Assembly: GCA_937997955.1 (NCBI GenBank)
Contig: CALLDR010000062.1
Span: 1-32,991 of the forward strand
From: an uncultured Emergencia sp.
Lineage (GTDB): Bacteria; Bacillota; Clostridia; Peptostreptococcales; Anaerovoracaceae
Direction: 5' to 3'
Length of the DNA: 32,991 bases
Shown here piece after piece: positions 22,973 to 31,466 of the stretch (position 1 is the stretch's first letter; the number at the start of each line of letters is the position of its first letter). Position numbers and translations under genes: made by a program. The notes under the pieces are model-generated. The model saw only the letters and a program-made list of their open reading frames with translations. It had not been told where the DNA came from and ran no database searches.

Positions 22973-24020
22973 GGCAGATAGAAAAAACAGGAAGGATCGG
23001 AAGGACAGAAAGGACAGCCGTGACAGAAAAGGCGGAAAAGACGGGCTGCGGGCAGGCCGGGACCTGATCAGCGTGGTGGTTCCCTGCTACAACGAGGAGG
23101 AATCCCTGCCGCTGTTTTATGAAGAGATCAGCCGGGTGGCCGACTCCATGGATCAGGTGGATTTTGAGCTGGTGTTTGTGGACGATGGAAGCCGGGACGG
23201 GACTTTAGAGATCCTCCGCGGCCTGGCCCGCCGGGACAGCCGCTGCCGGTTCCTCTCCTTCTCGCGGAACTTCGGCAAGGAAGCCGGAATGTACGCCGGA
23301 CTGGCGGAGGCGGCGGGGGACTACTGTGTCCTCATGGACGCGGATCTGCAGCATCCGCCGGCGCTGCTGCCGGAGATGTACCGGGTCGTCGGTGAAGAGG
23401 GCTGGGACTGCTGCGGCGGCCTGCGGGTCGGACGGGAGGGAGACGGCAGGCTGCGGAGCCTGCTGTCCCGGAGCTTTTACAGGATCGGCCAGAAGCTTAC
23501 GAAGCTGGATATGACCGATGGCCACGGGGATTTCCGCATGATGAGCCGTCCGGTGGTGGACGCCATCTTAAACATGAGGGAATACAACCGGTACATGAAA
23601 GGGCTGTTTTCCTTCGTCGGCTTCCAGACCAAGTGGATCCCCTACGAAAACGTGGAGCGGGCCTGCGGCCAGACCAAATGGAACTTCAAAAGCCTCTTCT
23701 CCTATGCTTTTGAGGGGATTCTGGCTTTCTCCACGACGCCGCTGAAGCTGGCGGGAGCGGCGGGGATGCTCCTGATGGCGGCCGGACTGCTGTTTCTGCT
23801 GGTCAACCTGATTCAATCCATATGGGTGACAGGCGCGCTGACGTCCATGGATCTGATCGTCACGCTGATCCTGGTTTTGTCAGGGCTGCAGATGCTGTTT
23901 CTCTACATCATCGGAGCCTATCTGTCTAAGGACTATCTGGAAAACAAGAAGAGGCCGCTGTACATCGTCAGGGAGCGGTCCGCGCGGGGGCGGGCCCTCA
24001 ACAGGGAGTCAGGCTGTTAG
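22962..24020 (+). CDS. GT2 glycosyltransferase (CsbB/GtrB-like polyprenyl-phosphate glycosyltransferase)
   Basis: 352 residues. A very charged stretch (residues about 3-27, alternating Arg/Lys and Asp, encoded by roughly 9-bp repeats) precedes the GT-A domain: VVVPCYNEEESLP, FVDDGSRDGT, SFSRNFGKE, MDADLQHPP. Two C-terminal membrane helices follow (from about 265). Such enzymes load a sugar from a nucleotide donor onto undecaprenyl phosphate at the cytoplasmic face. ATG 22962 overlaps the GtrA stop by 11 nt and has GAAAGGGG upstream. With GtrA and the YfhO-like protein it forms a synthesis, flipping and transfer pathway. The added sugar cannot be inferred. Confidence 0.88.
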   Translation: MEDRADRKNRKDRKDRKDSRDRKGGKDGLRAGRDLISVVVPCYNEEESLPLFYEEISRVADSMDQVDFELVFVDDGSRDGTLEILRGLARRDSRCRFLSFSRNFGKEAGMYAGLAEAAGDYCVLMDADLQHPPALLPEMYRVVGEEGWDCCGGLRVGREGDGRLRSLLSRSFYRIGQKLTKLDMTDGHGDFRMMSRPVVDAILNMREYNRYMKGLFSFVGFQTKWIPYENVERACGQTKWNFKSLFSYAFEGILAFSTTPLKLAGAAGMLLMAAGLLFLLVNLIQSIWVTGALTSMDLIVTLILVLSGLQMLFLYIIGAYLSKDYLENKKRPLYIVRERSARGRALNRESGC

Positions 24021-24061
24021 GCTCGCTGTGTTAAGTTCAGCTGTAAGAAAAAGGGGTTTTA

Positions 24062-24091
24062 TGATACAATAGAAGCAAAGAAAGCTTTGCT
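24062..24091 (+). promoter_or_regulatory. Extended -10 and leader hairpin before the MATE gene
   Basis: TGA-TACAAT (24062-24070) is an extended -10; the -35 region reads TGTAAG and is weak. A perfect 7-bp hairpin AGCAAAG/CTTTGCT (24074-24080, 24085-24091) lies between it and the AAGGA ribosome site. Confidence 0.4.
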
Positions 24092-24109
24092 GAAAGGATC
24101 GTAAGACAG

Positions 24110-25504
24110 ATGGGACTGACAATTTCAAGAGAGGTGGACCTGGGACGGGAACCGGTGAAAAAGCTGCTGCTGACGCTGGCGGCGCCGGCCATCGCGTCTC
24201 AGGTGGTAAATGCGCTGTATAATATGGTGGACCGCATGTATATCGGGCATATCCCGGGAGACGGCGCGTCTGCACTGACCGGCGTAGGGGTGTGTTTTCC
24301 TGTCATCATGCTGGTGTCGGCCTTTGCCAGCCTGACAGGCATGGGCGGCGCGCCGAGGGCCAGCATCTTCATGGGAAAGCAGGATAAGGAGGCAGCTGAA
24401 AAGATTCTGGGAAACTGCTGCAGCGCCCTGGTCATAACGGCGGCCCTCTTGACCGCCGCGGTGCTGGTCTTTCGCCGGCCTCTGCTTTTCCTCTTTGGAG
24501 CCAGCCAGGGGACCATCGCTTTTGCCGAGGCGTATATTGTGGTATATGCTGCGGGGACCGTCTTTGTACAGCTGACGCTGGGCCTCAACGCCTTTATTTC
24601 GGCCCAGGGCTTTTCCAAGATCAGCATGATGACGGTGATCATCGGGGCCGGCGTCAATATCGTCTTAGACCCGGTCTTTATCTTCGCCTTTCATATGGGC
24701 GTCCGCGGCGCTGCGGCGGCTACGGTCATTTCCCAGGCGATCAGCGCGGCGTGGGCGCTGCGGTTCCTGCGGGGCCGGCATACCGTACTGCGCCTGAAAA
24801 AGGAAAATCTGAGGATCGAGCCCTCTGCGCTGCTGCCCTGCATGGCTCTGGGCGTCGCGCCCTTTATCATGATGTCCACGGAAAGCGTGCTGGTGCTGTG
24901 CTTCAACTCGTCGCTGCTGAAATACGGCGGCGATCTGGCGGTAGGGGCCATGACCATTCTTTCCAGCGTCATGCAGTTTACCATGCTGCCGCTGCAGGGG
25001 CTGACTCAGGGCGGCCAGCCCATCATCAGCTATAATTTTGGCGCGGGGAACATAGACCGCGTCAAAAAAGCGTTCAAGCTGCAGACGGTCTGCTGTGTGG
25101 TCTACGCCGGCGTCATATGGCTGCTGGCGGAAATCATCCCGTCTGTCTTCGTAGGCGTCTTCACCGGTGATCCGGCGCTGGCGGAGCTTTCCCGCTGGGC
25201 GCTGCGCGTCTATCTGGGCACTGTCGTGCTCATGGGCCTGCAGGTATCCTGCCAGCAGACCTTCATCGCCTTCGGCAACGCGAAGACCAGCGGCTTTCTG
25301 GCCATCTTCCGCAAGATACTGGTTTTGATTCCTCTGATCTATCTTCTGCCGATGCTCCTGGAGAACAAGGTCTTCGCCGTGTTTCTGGCAGAGCCTGTGG
25401 CCGACTTCATCGCCGTGTCCATGACGGTGACGCTGTTTTACAGAGAGTACAGAGCTTTGACCGCGTCCAGGCTGTCCGCCGCGGGGAAGCACCGGTGCCC
25501 CTGA
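24110..25504 (+). CDS. MATE-family multidrug/Na+ efflux protein (MepA-like)
   Basis: 464 residues with twelve membrane segments in two homologous halves. Visible signatures are LAAPAIASQVVNALYNMVDRMYIGH near the N-terminus, GMGGAPRASIFMGK, and PLQGLTQGGQPIISYNFGAGN in the second half, all typical of the MepA branch. These proteins export cationic drugs or metabolites using Na+ or H+. ATG 24110 has AAGGA 11 nt upstream. Its last 67 nt overlap the convergent DUF255 gene. It follows the glycosylation cassette with its own apparent promoter, so shared function is not implied. Confidence 0.92.
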   Translation: MGLTISREVDLGREPVKKLLLTLAAPAIASQVVNALYNMVDRMYIGHIPGDGASALTGVGVCFPVIMLVSAFASLTGMGGAPRASIFMGKQDKEAAEKILGNCCSALVITAALLTAAVLVFRRPLLFLFGASQGTIAFAEAYIVVYAAGTVFVQLTLGLNAFISAQGFSKISMMTVIIGAGVNIVLDPVFIFAFHMGVRGAAAATVISQAISAAWALRFLRGRHTVLRLKKENLRIEPSALLPCMALGVAPFIMMSTESVLVLCFNSSLLKYGGDLAVGAMTILSSVMQFTMLPLQGLTQGGQPIISYNFGAGNIDRVKKAFKLQTVCCVVYAGVIWLLAEIIPSVFVGVFTGDPALAELSRWALRVYLGTVVLMGLQVSCQQTFIAFGNAKTSGFLAIFRKILVLIPLIYLLPMLLENKVFAVFLAEPVADFIAVSMTVTLFYREYRALTASRLSAAGKHRCP

Positions 25505-27411
25505 CAGAGATAGTATTTCAGGCCCCGCTCCGGAAGCGGGTAATCCCTTGTAAACGGCGCCGCGGCAGCAAGCCGGGCGCTGTTTTCCTGTGTTTTGACC
25601 ACGACGTCCAGCTTTAGTTTCTGAAGCTCTCCGGCTGGCGGCAGCTCTGACTGGCCGCCCTCTCCCGCCGTAATGACCAGCTGTCCGCGGCTGGCCTCGG
25701 TCTCCGCCAGCTGCCACAGGAAAAAGCCGCTGCCCTCGGGTGCCTGTGAGGCGGAGGCTGTCATGAACGCCTGCTGTTTTTCCGCCGCCTGACGCCAGCA
25801 TTCTTCCGCTGTCAGGGCTGAGAGCCGGGAGAATACCAGAGCAGCCACGGAATTTCCCGACGGCATGGCGCCGTCATAGGTGTCTTTGGGCCGCAGAAAG
25901 AGCTGCTCCCCGTCGGCGGCATAGAGGTAGCAGCCTCCCGCCCTCTCGTCGAAGAACTGGCTCAACAGCTGTTCTCCCGTCAGAACCGCGCGCTGCAGCC
26001 ATTTCGCGTCCAGGTCTCCGCGGTAACATTCCAGCAGTCCCCAGCAGTAAAAAGCGTAGTCGTCCAGGGTTCCCGGGATGCCCGCCCTGCCGTCCCGCCA
26101 GCGCGCTTTCAGCCTGCCGTCTTCATCGGCCATCTCGCGCCACAGGAAATCAGCCGCGGCAAAGGCGGCGTCCAGCCATTCCTGACGGTCCAGAAGCAGG
26201 CCGGAGCGCGCCAGGGCCGCGATCATCAGGCCGTTCCAGCTGGTCAGGACCTTATCGTCCCTGTGGAGGGCCATGCGTCCGGCCCTGTACTGATACAGCC
26301 GCAGCAGAGCCCAATCCTCCGCCATGGCAGGGCTGTCTGCCCTCAGCAGGTTGGGGATCGAAGCGCCTTCAAAGTTGCCTTTGTCCGTGATGTCGTACCT
26401 CCGGCAGAATTCCCGGCCCTTTTCCTCGCCCAGCGCCGCTTCGGCCTCGTCCGGCGTGAACAGGTAGAAGCTGCCCTCACGGCCCTCCGCGTCGGCGTCC
26501 TGACTGCAGTAAAACCCGCCGTCCTCACTGGTCATTTCCCGCCGCACCCAGGTGAAAATCCGGTCAGCGACCTGAGCGAACAAAGGGCTTCCGCCGGAGG
26601 CCGCCCCTTCAGCATAGGCCGCCAGGAGCAGGGCGTTATCGTACAGCATCTTTTCAAAATGGGGAACCAGCCATTCTTCGTCGGTAGAATAGCGGCAAAA
26701 GCCTCCGCCTATGTGGTCGAAGATGCCGCCGCGGTACATCTGCATGAGGGTCCTTTCCACAGGGCCTCTCTGGCTCTGAGACAGCAGGAACAGCAGGTTG
26801 TGGGCCGACGGGAATTTAGGAGCATGGCCGAACCCGCCGTTCTGCCTGTCAAAGTGATGGATAAAGCCGCGGACAGCCGCCTGGGTCACGACGTCAGGAT
26901 CAGCGTCCTGGCTGACACCCTTTGATGGAACCTCCCGGTCCCTGAGAAAGTCCGTCACCAGCCGGCTCTGGTCCAACAGCTTCTGACGGTCGCGGGACCA
27001 GGCTTTGCTGACGGCCCGCAGCAGATCGATGAGGCTCGGCTTGGGAAGATAGGTGGCGGCAAAGAAGGGCTCTTTTTCCGGGGTCATGATGATGGTCAGA
27101 GGCCAGCCGCCGGAGCCGGTCATGGCCTGGCAGGCGGACATGTAGACGCTGTCCACGTCGGGCCGCTCCTCACGGTCCACTTTGACGGATATGAAACGCT
27201 CGTTGAGAACGCGGGCGGCCTCCGGGTCCTCGAAGGATTCGTGAGCCATGACGTGGCACCAGTGGCAGACGGAGTAGCCGATACTGAGAAAGACGGGCAC
27301 ATCTCGGCGGGCGGCTTCCTGGAAAGCCTCTTCACACCAGGGATACCAGTCTACCGGATTGTCCGCGTGCTGCAGGAGATAGGGTGACGATTGATTTTTT
27401 AAGTGATTCAT
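25438..27411 (-). CDS. DUF255 / YyaL-type thioredoxin-domain protein
   Basis: 657 residues. The N-terminal domain (about 1-160) is the thioredoxin-like DUF255 module, with NPVDWYPW, the CHWC redox motif (C49-C52) and GGWPLTIIMTPEKEPF. The rest forms an alpha/alpha-barrel-like region related to N-acylglucosamine-2-epimerase or cellulase folds, with segments such as GGGFCRYSTDEEWLVPHFEKMLYDNA and FYCSQDADAEGREGSFY. The family is widespread, from bacteria to human SPATA20, and its reaction is not settled. ATG 27411 follows AAGGAGG at 6-nt spacing. The 3' end overlaps the MATE gene by 67 nt on the other strand. Confidence 0.92.
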   Translation of the reverse strand: MNHLKNQSSPYLLQHADNPVDWYPWCEEAFQEAARRDVPVFLSIGYSVCHWCHVMAHESFEDPEAARVLNERFISVKVDREERPDVDSVYMSACQAMTGSGGWPLTIIMTPEKEPFFAATYLPKPSLIDLLRAVSKAWSRDRQKLLDQSRLVTDFLRDREVPSKGVSQDADPDVVTQAAVRGFIHHFDRQNGGFGHAPKFPSAHNLLFLLSQSQRGPVERTLMQMYRGGIFDHIGGGFCRYSTDEEWLVPHFEKMLYDNALLLAAYAEGAASGGSPLFAQVADRIFTWVRREMTSEDGGFYCSQDADAEGREGSFYLFTPDEAEAALGEEKGREFCRRYDITDKGNFEGASIPNLLRADSPAMAEDWALLRLYQYRAGRMALHRDDKVLTSWNGLMIAALARSGLLLDRQEWLDAAFAAADFLWREMADEDGRLKARWRDGRAGIPGTLDDYAFYCWGLLECYRGDLDAKWLQRAVLTGEQLLSQFFDERAGGCYLYAADGEQLFLRPKDTYDGAMPSGNSVAALVFSRLSALTAEECWRQAAEKQQAFMTASASQAPEGSGFFLWQLAETEASRGQLVITAGEGGQSELPPAGELQKLKLDVVVKTQENSARLAAAAPFTRDYPLPERGLKYYLCQGHRCFPAADSLDAVKALYSL

Positions 27412-27446
27412 GTTAGCCTCCTTGAAGGGTTTCTGCGGTTATTGTA

Positions 27447-27456
27447 CCCGTACGGG
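27447..27456. promoter_or_regulatory. Palindrome CCCGTACGGG upstream of the DUF255 gene
   Basis: A perfect 10-bp palindrome in the short gap between the permease terminator and the DUF255 start; possible operator, no family recognised. Confidence 0.25.
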
Positions 27457-27472
27457 AGTTTTTTAATCTGGA

Positions 27473-27504
27473 CAAAAAAGAGGCCGCCCGGTTGAGCAGC
27501 CTCT
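27473..27504 (-). terminator. Terminator of the purine permease gene
   Basis: On the minus strand AGAGGCTGC (27504-27496) pairs with GCGGCCTCT (27487-27479), one G-U pair, followed by TTTTT. It separates the permease from the DUF255 gene. Confidence 0.82.
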
Positions 27505-27570
27505 GATCTGGTCGTATTGTGGTGTTCCCTGTGATGTCTATGGTAATGCTTCCAGGGGTCTTTTGTGAAG

Positions 27571-28926
27571 CTATACCAGGGTGATGACGCGGAGCAGGAA
27601 CAGAACTGCCGCGATCCACATGACTGGCGGAATGTCTTTCACTTTGCCGGTCAGCACTTTCAGGATAACCCAGGACAGGATACCGAACATGATGCCGTTG
27701 GCGATGGAGTAGGTGAAAGGCATGATGATCAGGGCGAGGAAGCCGCCGACCACGTCTGCGATGTCTCCGTCGAAGTGCATGTTCTTCACCGCGCCGATCA
27801 TCAGCAGGCCGACCCATACCAGTGCAGGTGTCGTCGCGAAGGACGGGATCGCCAGGAAGATCGGTGAGAAGAACAGAGCCAGAATGAACAGGACGCCAGC
27901 GGTAACGGCGGTCAGACCGGTTCTTCCTCCGTTGGCAACACCGGCGCTGGATTCTACATAGCTGGTTACGGTCGAGGTTCCCATGCAGGCGCCGACGATG
28001 GTGCCGCACGCGTCAGCCATGAGAGCTCCCTTCGCGTTAGGCAGGTTGCCCTTTTCGTCCAGCAGGTTGCCTTTTGCGGCAACGCCGATGAGGGTTCCTA
28101 CGGTGTCGAACAGGTCGACGTACAGGAACGAGAACACGATGACGATGAACTGGATGATGTTGTCCGCGATCCAGGCAAAGTCAAAGGCGAAGAAGGTCGG
28201 CGCGGCCGGAATGAAGCTGTTGCCGGAGAAGTCAGGGAACAGAGAGTAAACGCCTGCTTCCGGGTTGACTACGTACCAGCCGGTGGCTTCTGCGATCATG
28301 CCCAGAATCCAGGTGGCCAAAATACCGATGAGGATATAGCCGGTTACGTTGAAGTGATATAGAACAGCGACGATAATCAGTCCGACTACGGCGAGAATGA
28401 ACTGAGGGTCCCCAGGGGAGCCCAGAGCGATGAACGTGGAAGCGTCATCTGCGATGATGCCGGCGCCCTTCAGGCCGATGAAGGCGATGAACAGGCCGAT
28501 ACCGGCGGTGATGCCGTATTTCAGATTGGCCGGTACGTCGTTGACCAGTTTTTCTCTGAAGTTGCACAGGGACAGCAGTACGAAAACGATACCTTCTACC
28601 AGAACCGCGGCCAGGGCGATCTTCCAAGGATCCGTGATGCCCTGCTCCATAAGAGGAATGCAGACCGAGTAAGCGAAGTAGGCGTTGAGTCCCATGCCGG
28701 AAGCCAGAGCTACCGGATAGTTGGCGAAAAATGCCATGAACAGGGTCGCGATTGCGGCGGAAACCGCAGTTGCGGTGAACACGCTGGCGCTGTCCATTCC
28801 GGCTGCTGCCAGCATACCAGGGTTGACGGCCAGAATGTAGACCATGGACAGGAACGTGGTCGCGCCGGCGATGACTTCCGTCTTTACGTCGGTGCCGTGT
28901 TCCTTCAGCTTGAAAAATTTCTCCAT
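27571..28926 (-). CDS. AzgA-family (NCS2-like) adenine/hypoxanthine/guanine permease
   Basis: 451 residues with about 12-13 membrane segments. The N-terminus MEKFFKLKEHGTDVKTEVIAGATTFLSMVYILAVNP and the segments ASGMGLNAYFAYSV and SSAGVANGGRTGLTAVTAG are signatures of the AzgA/PbuG branch, proton-coupled purine base importers. ATG 28926 has AAGGAGA upstream. I looked for a purine riboswitch in the 5' region and did not find one. A TATAAT (minus strand, 28986-28981) may be the -10. The gene is transcribed alone and ends at the terminator at 27473-27504. Confidence 0.92.
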   Translation of the reverse strand: MEKFFKLKEHGTDVKTEVIAGATTFLSMVYILAVNPGMLAAAGMDSASVFTATAVSAAIATLFMAFFANYPVALASGMGLNAYFAYSVCIPLMEQGITDPWKIALAAVLVEGIVFVLLSLCNFREKLVNDVPANLKYGITAGIGLFIAFIGLKGAGIIADDASTFIALGSPGDPQFILAVVGLIIVAVLYHFNVTGYILIGILATWILGMIAEATGWYVVNPEAGVYSLFPDFSGNSFIPAAPTFFAFDFAWIADNIIQFIVIVFSFLYVDLFDTVGTLIGVAAKGNLLDEKGNLPNAKGALMADACGTIVGACMGTSTVTSYVESSAGVANGGRTGLTAVTAGVLFILALFFSPIFLAIPSFATTPALVWVGLLMIGAVKNMHFDGDIADVVGGFLALIIMPFTYSIANGIMFGILSWVILKVLTGKVKDIPPVMWIAAVLFLLRVITLV

Positions 28927-29365
28927 TTTGTACGTTTCTCCTTTTAAACTCTACTATGATGAAATAAGATTACAATTTATATTATATAGCCTTCCCGATC
29001 AAAACAAAAGTAGTTATTTTTTAAATTTATCAAAATAATGTCTGAAAAATGTACAAGGGAAGGACGAACCGGAAAAAATGCGAACGATAGAGGTTTTGTG
29101 AAATGGAAATGTTCGGAATTGCGCCAGGCAGGGCTTCGCTCTGCACGCGGCACTTTTCATGGGAGGCTTTTGTGATAGTTTTCATGGGCAGTTTTCATGG
29201 TCAGCTCTGGCCTGCACGCGGAGGCGCTGCAGCGCTTCTGTTCTTCTTCTCTTCCCTGATCTCCTGTGATTAAAACGGGTTCAGGCTCAGGCTCCCGACG
29301 CGTGGAAACAGTCCGCCGGTCCGCTGGTTCACCGCCTGGCACTCATCGTCTGGCCCGATGCGGCG
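28927..29365. other. Gene-free region with short direct repeats
   Basis: About 440 bp between divergent genes. The first third is AT-rich and should hold the permease promoter. The middle holds TTTTCATGG three times (29154, 29179, 29192) and CTGCACGCGG twice (29141-29150, 29212-29221). No coding frame with a ribosome site and no RNA family is recognised. Confidence 0.5.
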
Positions 29366-29394
29366 TTGACAAGGGCGCGGCGGGCGGATATACT
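29366..29394 (+). promoter_or_regulatory. Near-perfect sigma-70 promoter of the DUF1461 gene
   Basis: TTGACA (29366-29371), 17-bp spacer, TATACT (29389-29394). The predicted start near 29401 leaves a very short leader containing AGAGGT before ATG 29418. Confidence 0.85.
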
Positions 29395-29417
29395 AAGGTG
29401 GTAAGAGGTATGAGGTT

Positions 29418-30113
29418 ATGAAAAATAAATGTATATGGATTCTCGGCGCTTTGGCCGCGGTCTGCGTGACCGCGGGGCTTCTGATCACAGCGGTGGAAGC
29501 GGCTGTATACTGGACGCCGGGATATTTTCAGCGGGAATACGAGAAACACCAGGTTCTGGAAGCTGTGGACATGGATATGGAGGATCTGCTGACGGTGACA
29601 GATCAGATGATGTCCTATCTGCGCGGTGATCGGGAAGAACTGCAGGTGGTCACTTTTGTCGACGGAAGACAGCAGCCCTTCTTCAACCAGCGGGAGATTT
29701 CCCATATGGAAGATGTGAAGGGGCTGTTTCTCGGCGGCATGATGCTGAGACGGATCTGCTTTGCCATTGCCGCTGTTATGATCTTGGCGGTCTGGCGGCT
29801 GGGCGGCCTGCGGCGGCTGCCGCAGGGGTTCCTCGCAGGTATCGGCATCGTTTTTGTTGGCGGGGCTTTGGCGGCGGGCCTGGTCTCCGCGGATTTTAAC
29901 AGGTATTTCACCCTGTTTCATCATATTTTCTTTGATAACGACCTGTGGCTGCTGAATCCGGATACGGATCGGCTGATCAATATCGTGCCGCTGGGATTCT
30001 TCATGGATACAGTTCTCTGGATCGCGGTGATCTTCGGTATTTTCATGGCGCTGCTGCTGGGAGTCAGCTTTTTCGCTTTGGTGCGGGGAAGGCGGGTAAA
30101 GACCGCGCGGTGA
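29418..30113 (+). CDS. TIGR01906 / DUF1461 integral membrane protein
   Basis: 231 residues with an N-terminal membrane helix, an outer loop, and four further helices. It shows the family's marks: NQREISHMEDVKGLF before the second helix and FHHIFFDNDLWLLNPDTDRLINIVPLGFF between later helices. The function of the family is unknown; homologues are common in Firmicutes. The promoter is close to consensus, so expression is probably strong and constitutive. The gene is monocistronic and convergent with the MerR-type gene, with a 36-bp gap and no clear terminator. Confidence 0.85.
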   Translation: MKNKCIWILGALAAVCVTAGLLITAVEAAVYWTPGYFQREYEKHQVLEAVDMDMEDLLTVTDQMMSYLRGDREELQVVTFVDGRQQPFFNQREISHMEDVKGLFLGGMMLRRICFAIAAVMILAVWRLGGLRRLPQGFLAGIGIVFVGGALAAGLVSADFNRYFTLFHHIFFDNDLWLLNPDTDRLINIVPLGFFMDTVLWIAVIFGIFMALLLGVSFFALVRGRRVKTAR

Positions 30114-30149
30114 ATCAACCGGGATATGCGGTAAGCCCGGCCCATAGCT

Positions 30150-31382
30150 TCAGCGGGTGGCCAGGTAGGACATCAGGTGCATTTTTTCACCGGTCTGATG
30201 AAAGCTGAACCCCAGATTGTTGCCGGAATCGGTGGTAAAACCGCAGTCCTCGCTGTCTGAGAGCCGGATTCCGGAAGCGGCGGCCTGCTCCAGAAAATAA
30301 GGCAGAGAAAAGTTGTTAGGGGAACATTCGCTGTAAGCGGACAGCAGGTTTTTCATGGAGCGCCTGCCGCCGTCGAAGTAGAAATAGGTTCCCAGAAGCT
30401 GGGCGGTCTCTGTAAAGTAAGGCGTCAGCTGGTCCAGCAGGAAAGTCTCGTGGTAGAAGTTGTGCTCGTTGACCGCGAAAAAGTCCAGGTTCAGATCGAC
30501 GCAGTGTTTTACGATGGGCAGGTTGGTGGAGCTGTCGGCGATGTACAGAATGTCCAGCTGATAGTGCTCACGTTCGATCAGTTCCTTGTACATGCGCAGG
30601 GTCTCCGGGTATTTGTCCACGATGATGTACTTTCCGTCTGTGGGAAAGTACTGCTGATGATTGTGGAGGAAGAACCAGGCGTTGATATAGGTTTCCATGA
30701 TCACCTTGCCGGACAGGTCCATCTGGGACAGCTTGTCCTTCATCCAGTTATAAGAGCGCTGAAACAGGCTGATCAGAGCCGGCGGCAGGTCCTTGTAGAG
30801 CAGTCTGTCCACATCTGGCTCGTCCTCTTTGTTTTGATTTTTGTTAGGCGTCAGCAGGATGCCGTCTTCCACAGACGCGCAGTAGCCGCAGGAGCAGGTC
30901 AGCCTGCTGTCGTAGATGTACTTCATGTCCATGTTGACGTCGGATATGGACAAAGTGCCTCCGCAGGAAGGACAGCAGAGAAGGTCCAGCATCCGAAGAG
31001 GCAGGCCGGTATGCCTGTGGGCGGCGTTTTCCGCTGTGGAAAGCTGCAGGATCATGTCGTCCAGCTGGCGGACGTTGTCCTCATAGTGCTTGATCTTACC
31101 GGCACATTCGGCCCGCTTGGCCGCGTACATCTCCTGCAGGTCGGCTCTGTCCTTGGGATTTTCCAGGTTGGAAATCCGCTTCAGGGACAGGATCCTGTGA
31201 ATTTCCGCCAGAGTGAAGTCCAGTCCTTTCAATTCCAGAATCCATTCCAGGTCTGCCAGAGTGTCCTCATCAAAGATGTACTGGCTGCCCAGTCTGGGCG
31301 GCACCAGCAGGCCGTAGTTGATATAATAGTAGAGATTGTCCTTGGACAATCCGTATTTTTTTGATACCTGTCCGATCTTCAT
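30150..31382 (-). CDS. MerR-type regulator fused to a zinc-ribbon and methyltransferase-like domain
   Basis: 410 residues. Residues 1-70 are a MerR winged helix (MKIGQVSKKYGLSKDNLYYYINYGLL, then FDEDTLADLEWILELKGLDFTLAEI), followed by a coiled-coil to about 120. A Trm112/zinc-ribbon-like module has C137, C140, C163, C165 and C168. From about 215 to 350 the sequence resembles a class I SAM methyltransferase (KYIIVDKYPETLRMYKE as the acidic strand; a long strand-loop LDILYIADSSTNLP), but the glycine-rich motif I is replaced by METYINAWFF. It may sense a ligand rather than catalyse. ATG 31382 has AAAGGAG upstream. It is divergent from the HisD-family gene. Confidence 0.75.
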   Translation of the reverse strand: MKIGQVSKKYGLSKDNLYYYINYGLLVPPRLGSQYIFDEDTLADLEWILELKGLDFTLAEIHRILSLKRISNLENPKDRADLQEMYAAKRAECAGKIKHYEDNVRQLDDMILQLSTAENAAHRHTGLPLRMLDLLCCPSCGGTLSISDVNMDMKYIYDSRLTCSCGYCASVEDGILLTPNKNQNKEDEPDVDRLLYKDLPPALISLFQRSYNWMKDKLSQMDLSGKVIMETYINAWFFLHNHQQYFPTDGKYIIVDKYPETLRMYKELIEREHYQLDILYIADSSTNLPIVKHCVDLNLDFFAVNEHNFYHETFLLDQLTPYFTETAQLLGTYFYFDGGRRSMKNLLSAYSECSPNNFSLPYFLEQAAASGIRLSDSEDCGFTTDSGNNLGFSFHQTGEKMHLMSYLATR

Positions 31383-31416
31383 GGCATTTTTCTCCTTTGC
31401 GGCTGTTTCTTCATCT

Positions 31417-31445
31417 ATCATATCAAAAACATGGAGTTAACTCAA
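31417..31445 (-). promoter_or_regulatory. Promoter of the MerR-type gene with palindromic operator
   Basis: Minus strand TTGAGT (31445-31440), 17-bp spacer, TATGAT (31422-31417). The -35 overlaps the perfect palindrome GAGTTAACTC (31434-31443), a plausible autoregulatory operator. Confidence 0.55.
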
Positions 31446-31466
31446 GGTTTTTGCCGTATTTTTGTG

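Noticed and set aside
24031..24047. A further response-regulator site before the MATE gene
   Set aside because: TTAAG and GTAAG occur here, but 12 bp apart rather than 11 and only once each, so the match is too weak to call.
24665..25801. A 378-codon open frame on the minus strand
   Set aside because: It spans the MATE gene and the end of the DUF255 gene in another frame and has no recognisable domain.
28927..29100. Possible purine riboswitch before the AzgA-type permease
   Set aside because: The conserved purine-aptamer core and its paired loops are not visible on the minus strand here; only a TATAAT and AT-rich DNA are seen.
30119..30140. Terminator between the DUF1461 and MerR-type genes
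   Set aside because: CCGGG and CCCGG can pair over 12 nt, but the stem is short and has no T run on either strand.
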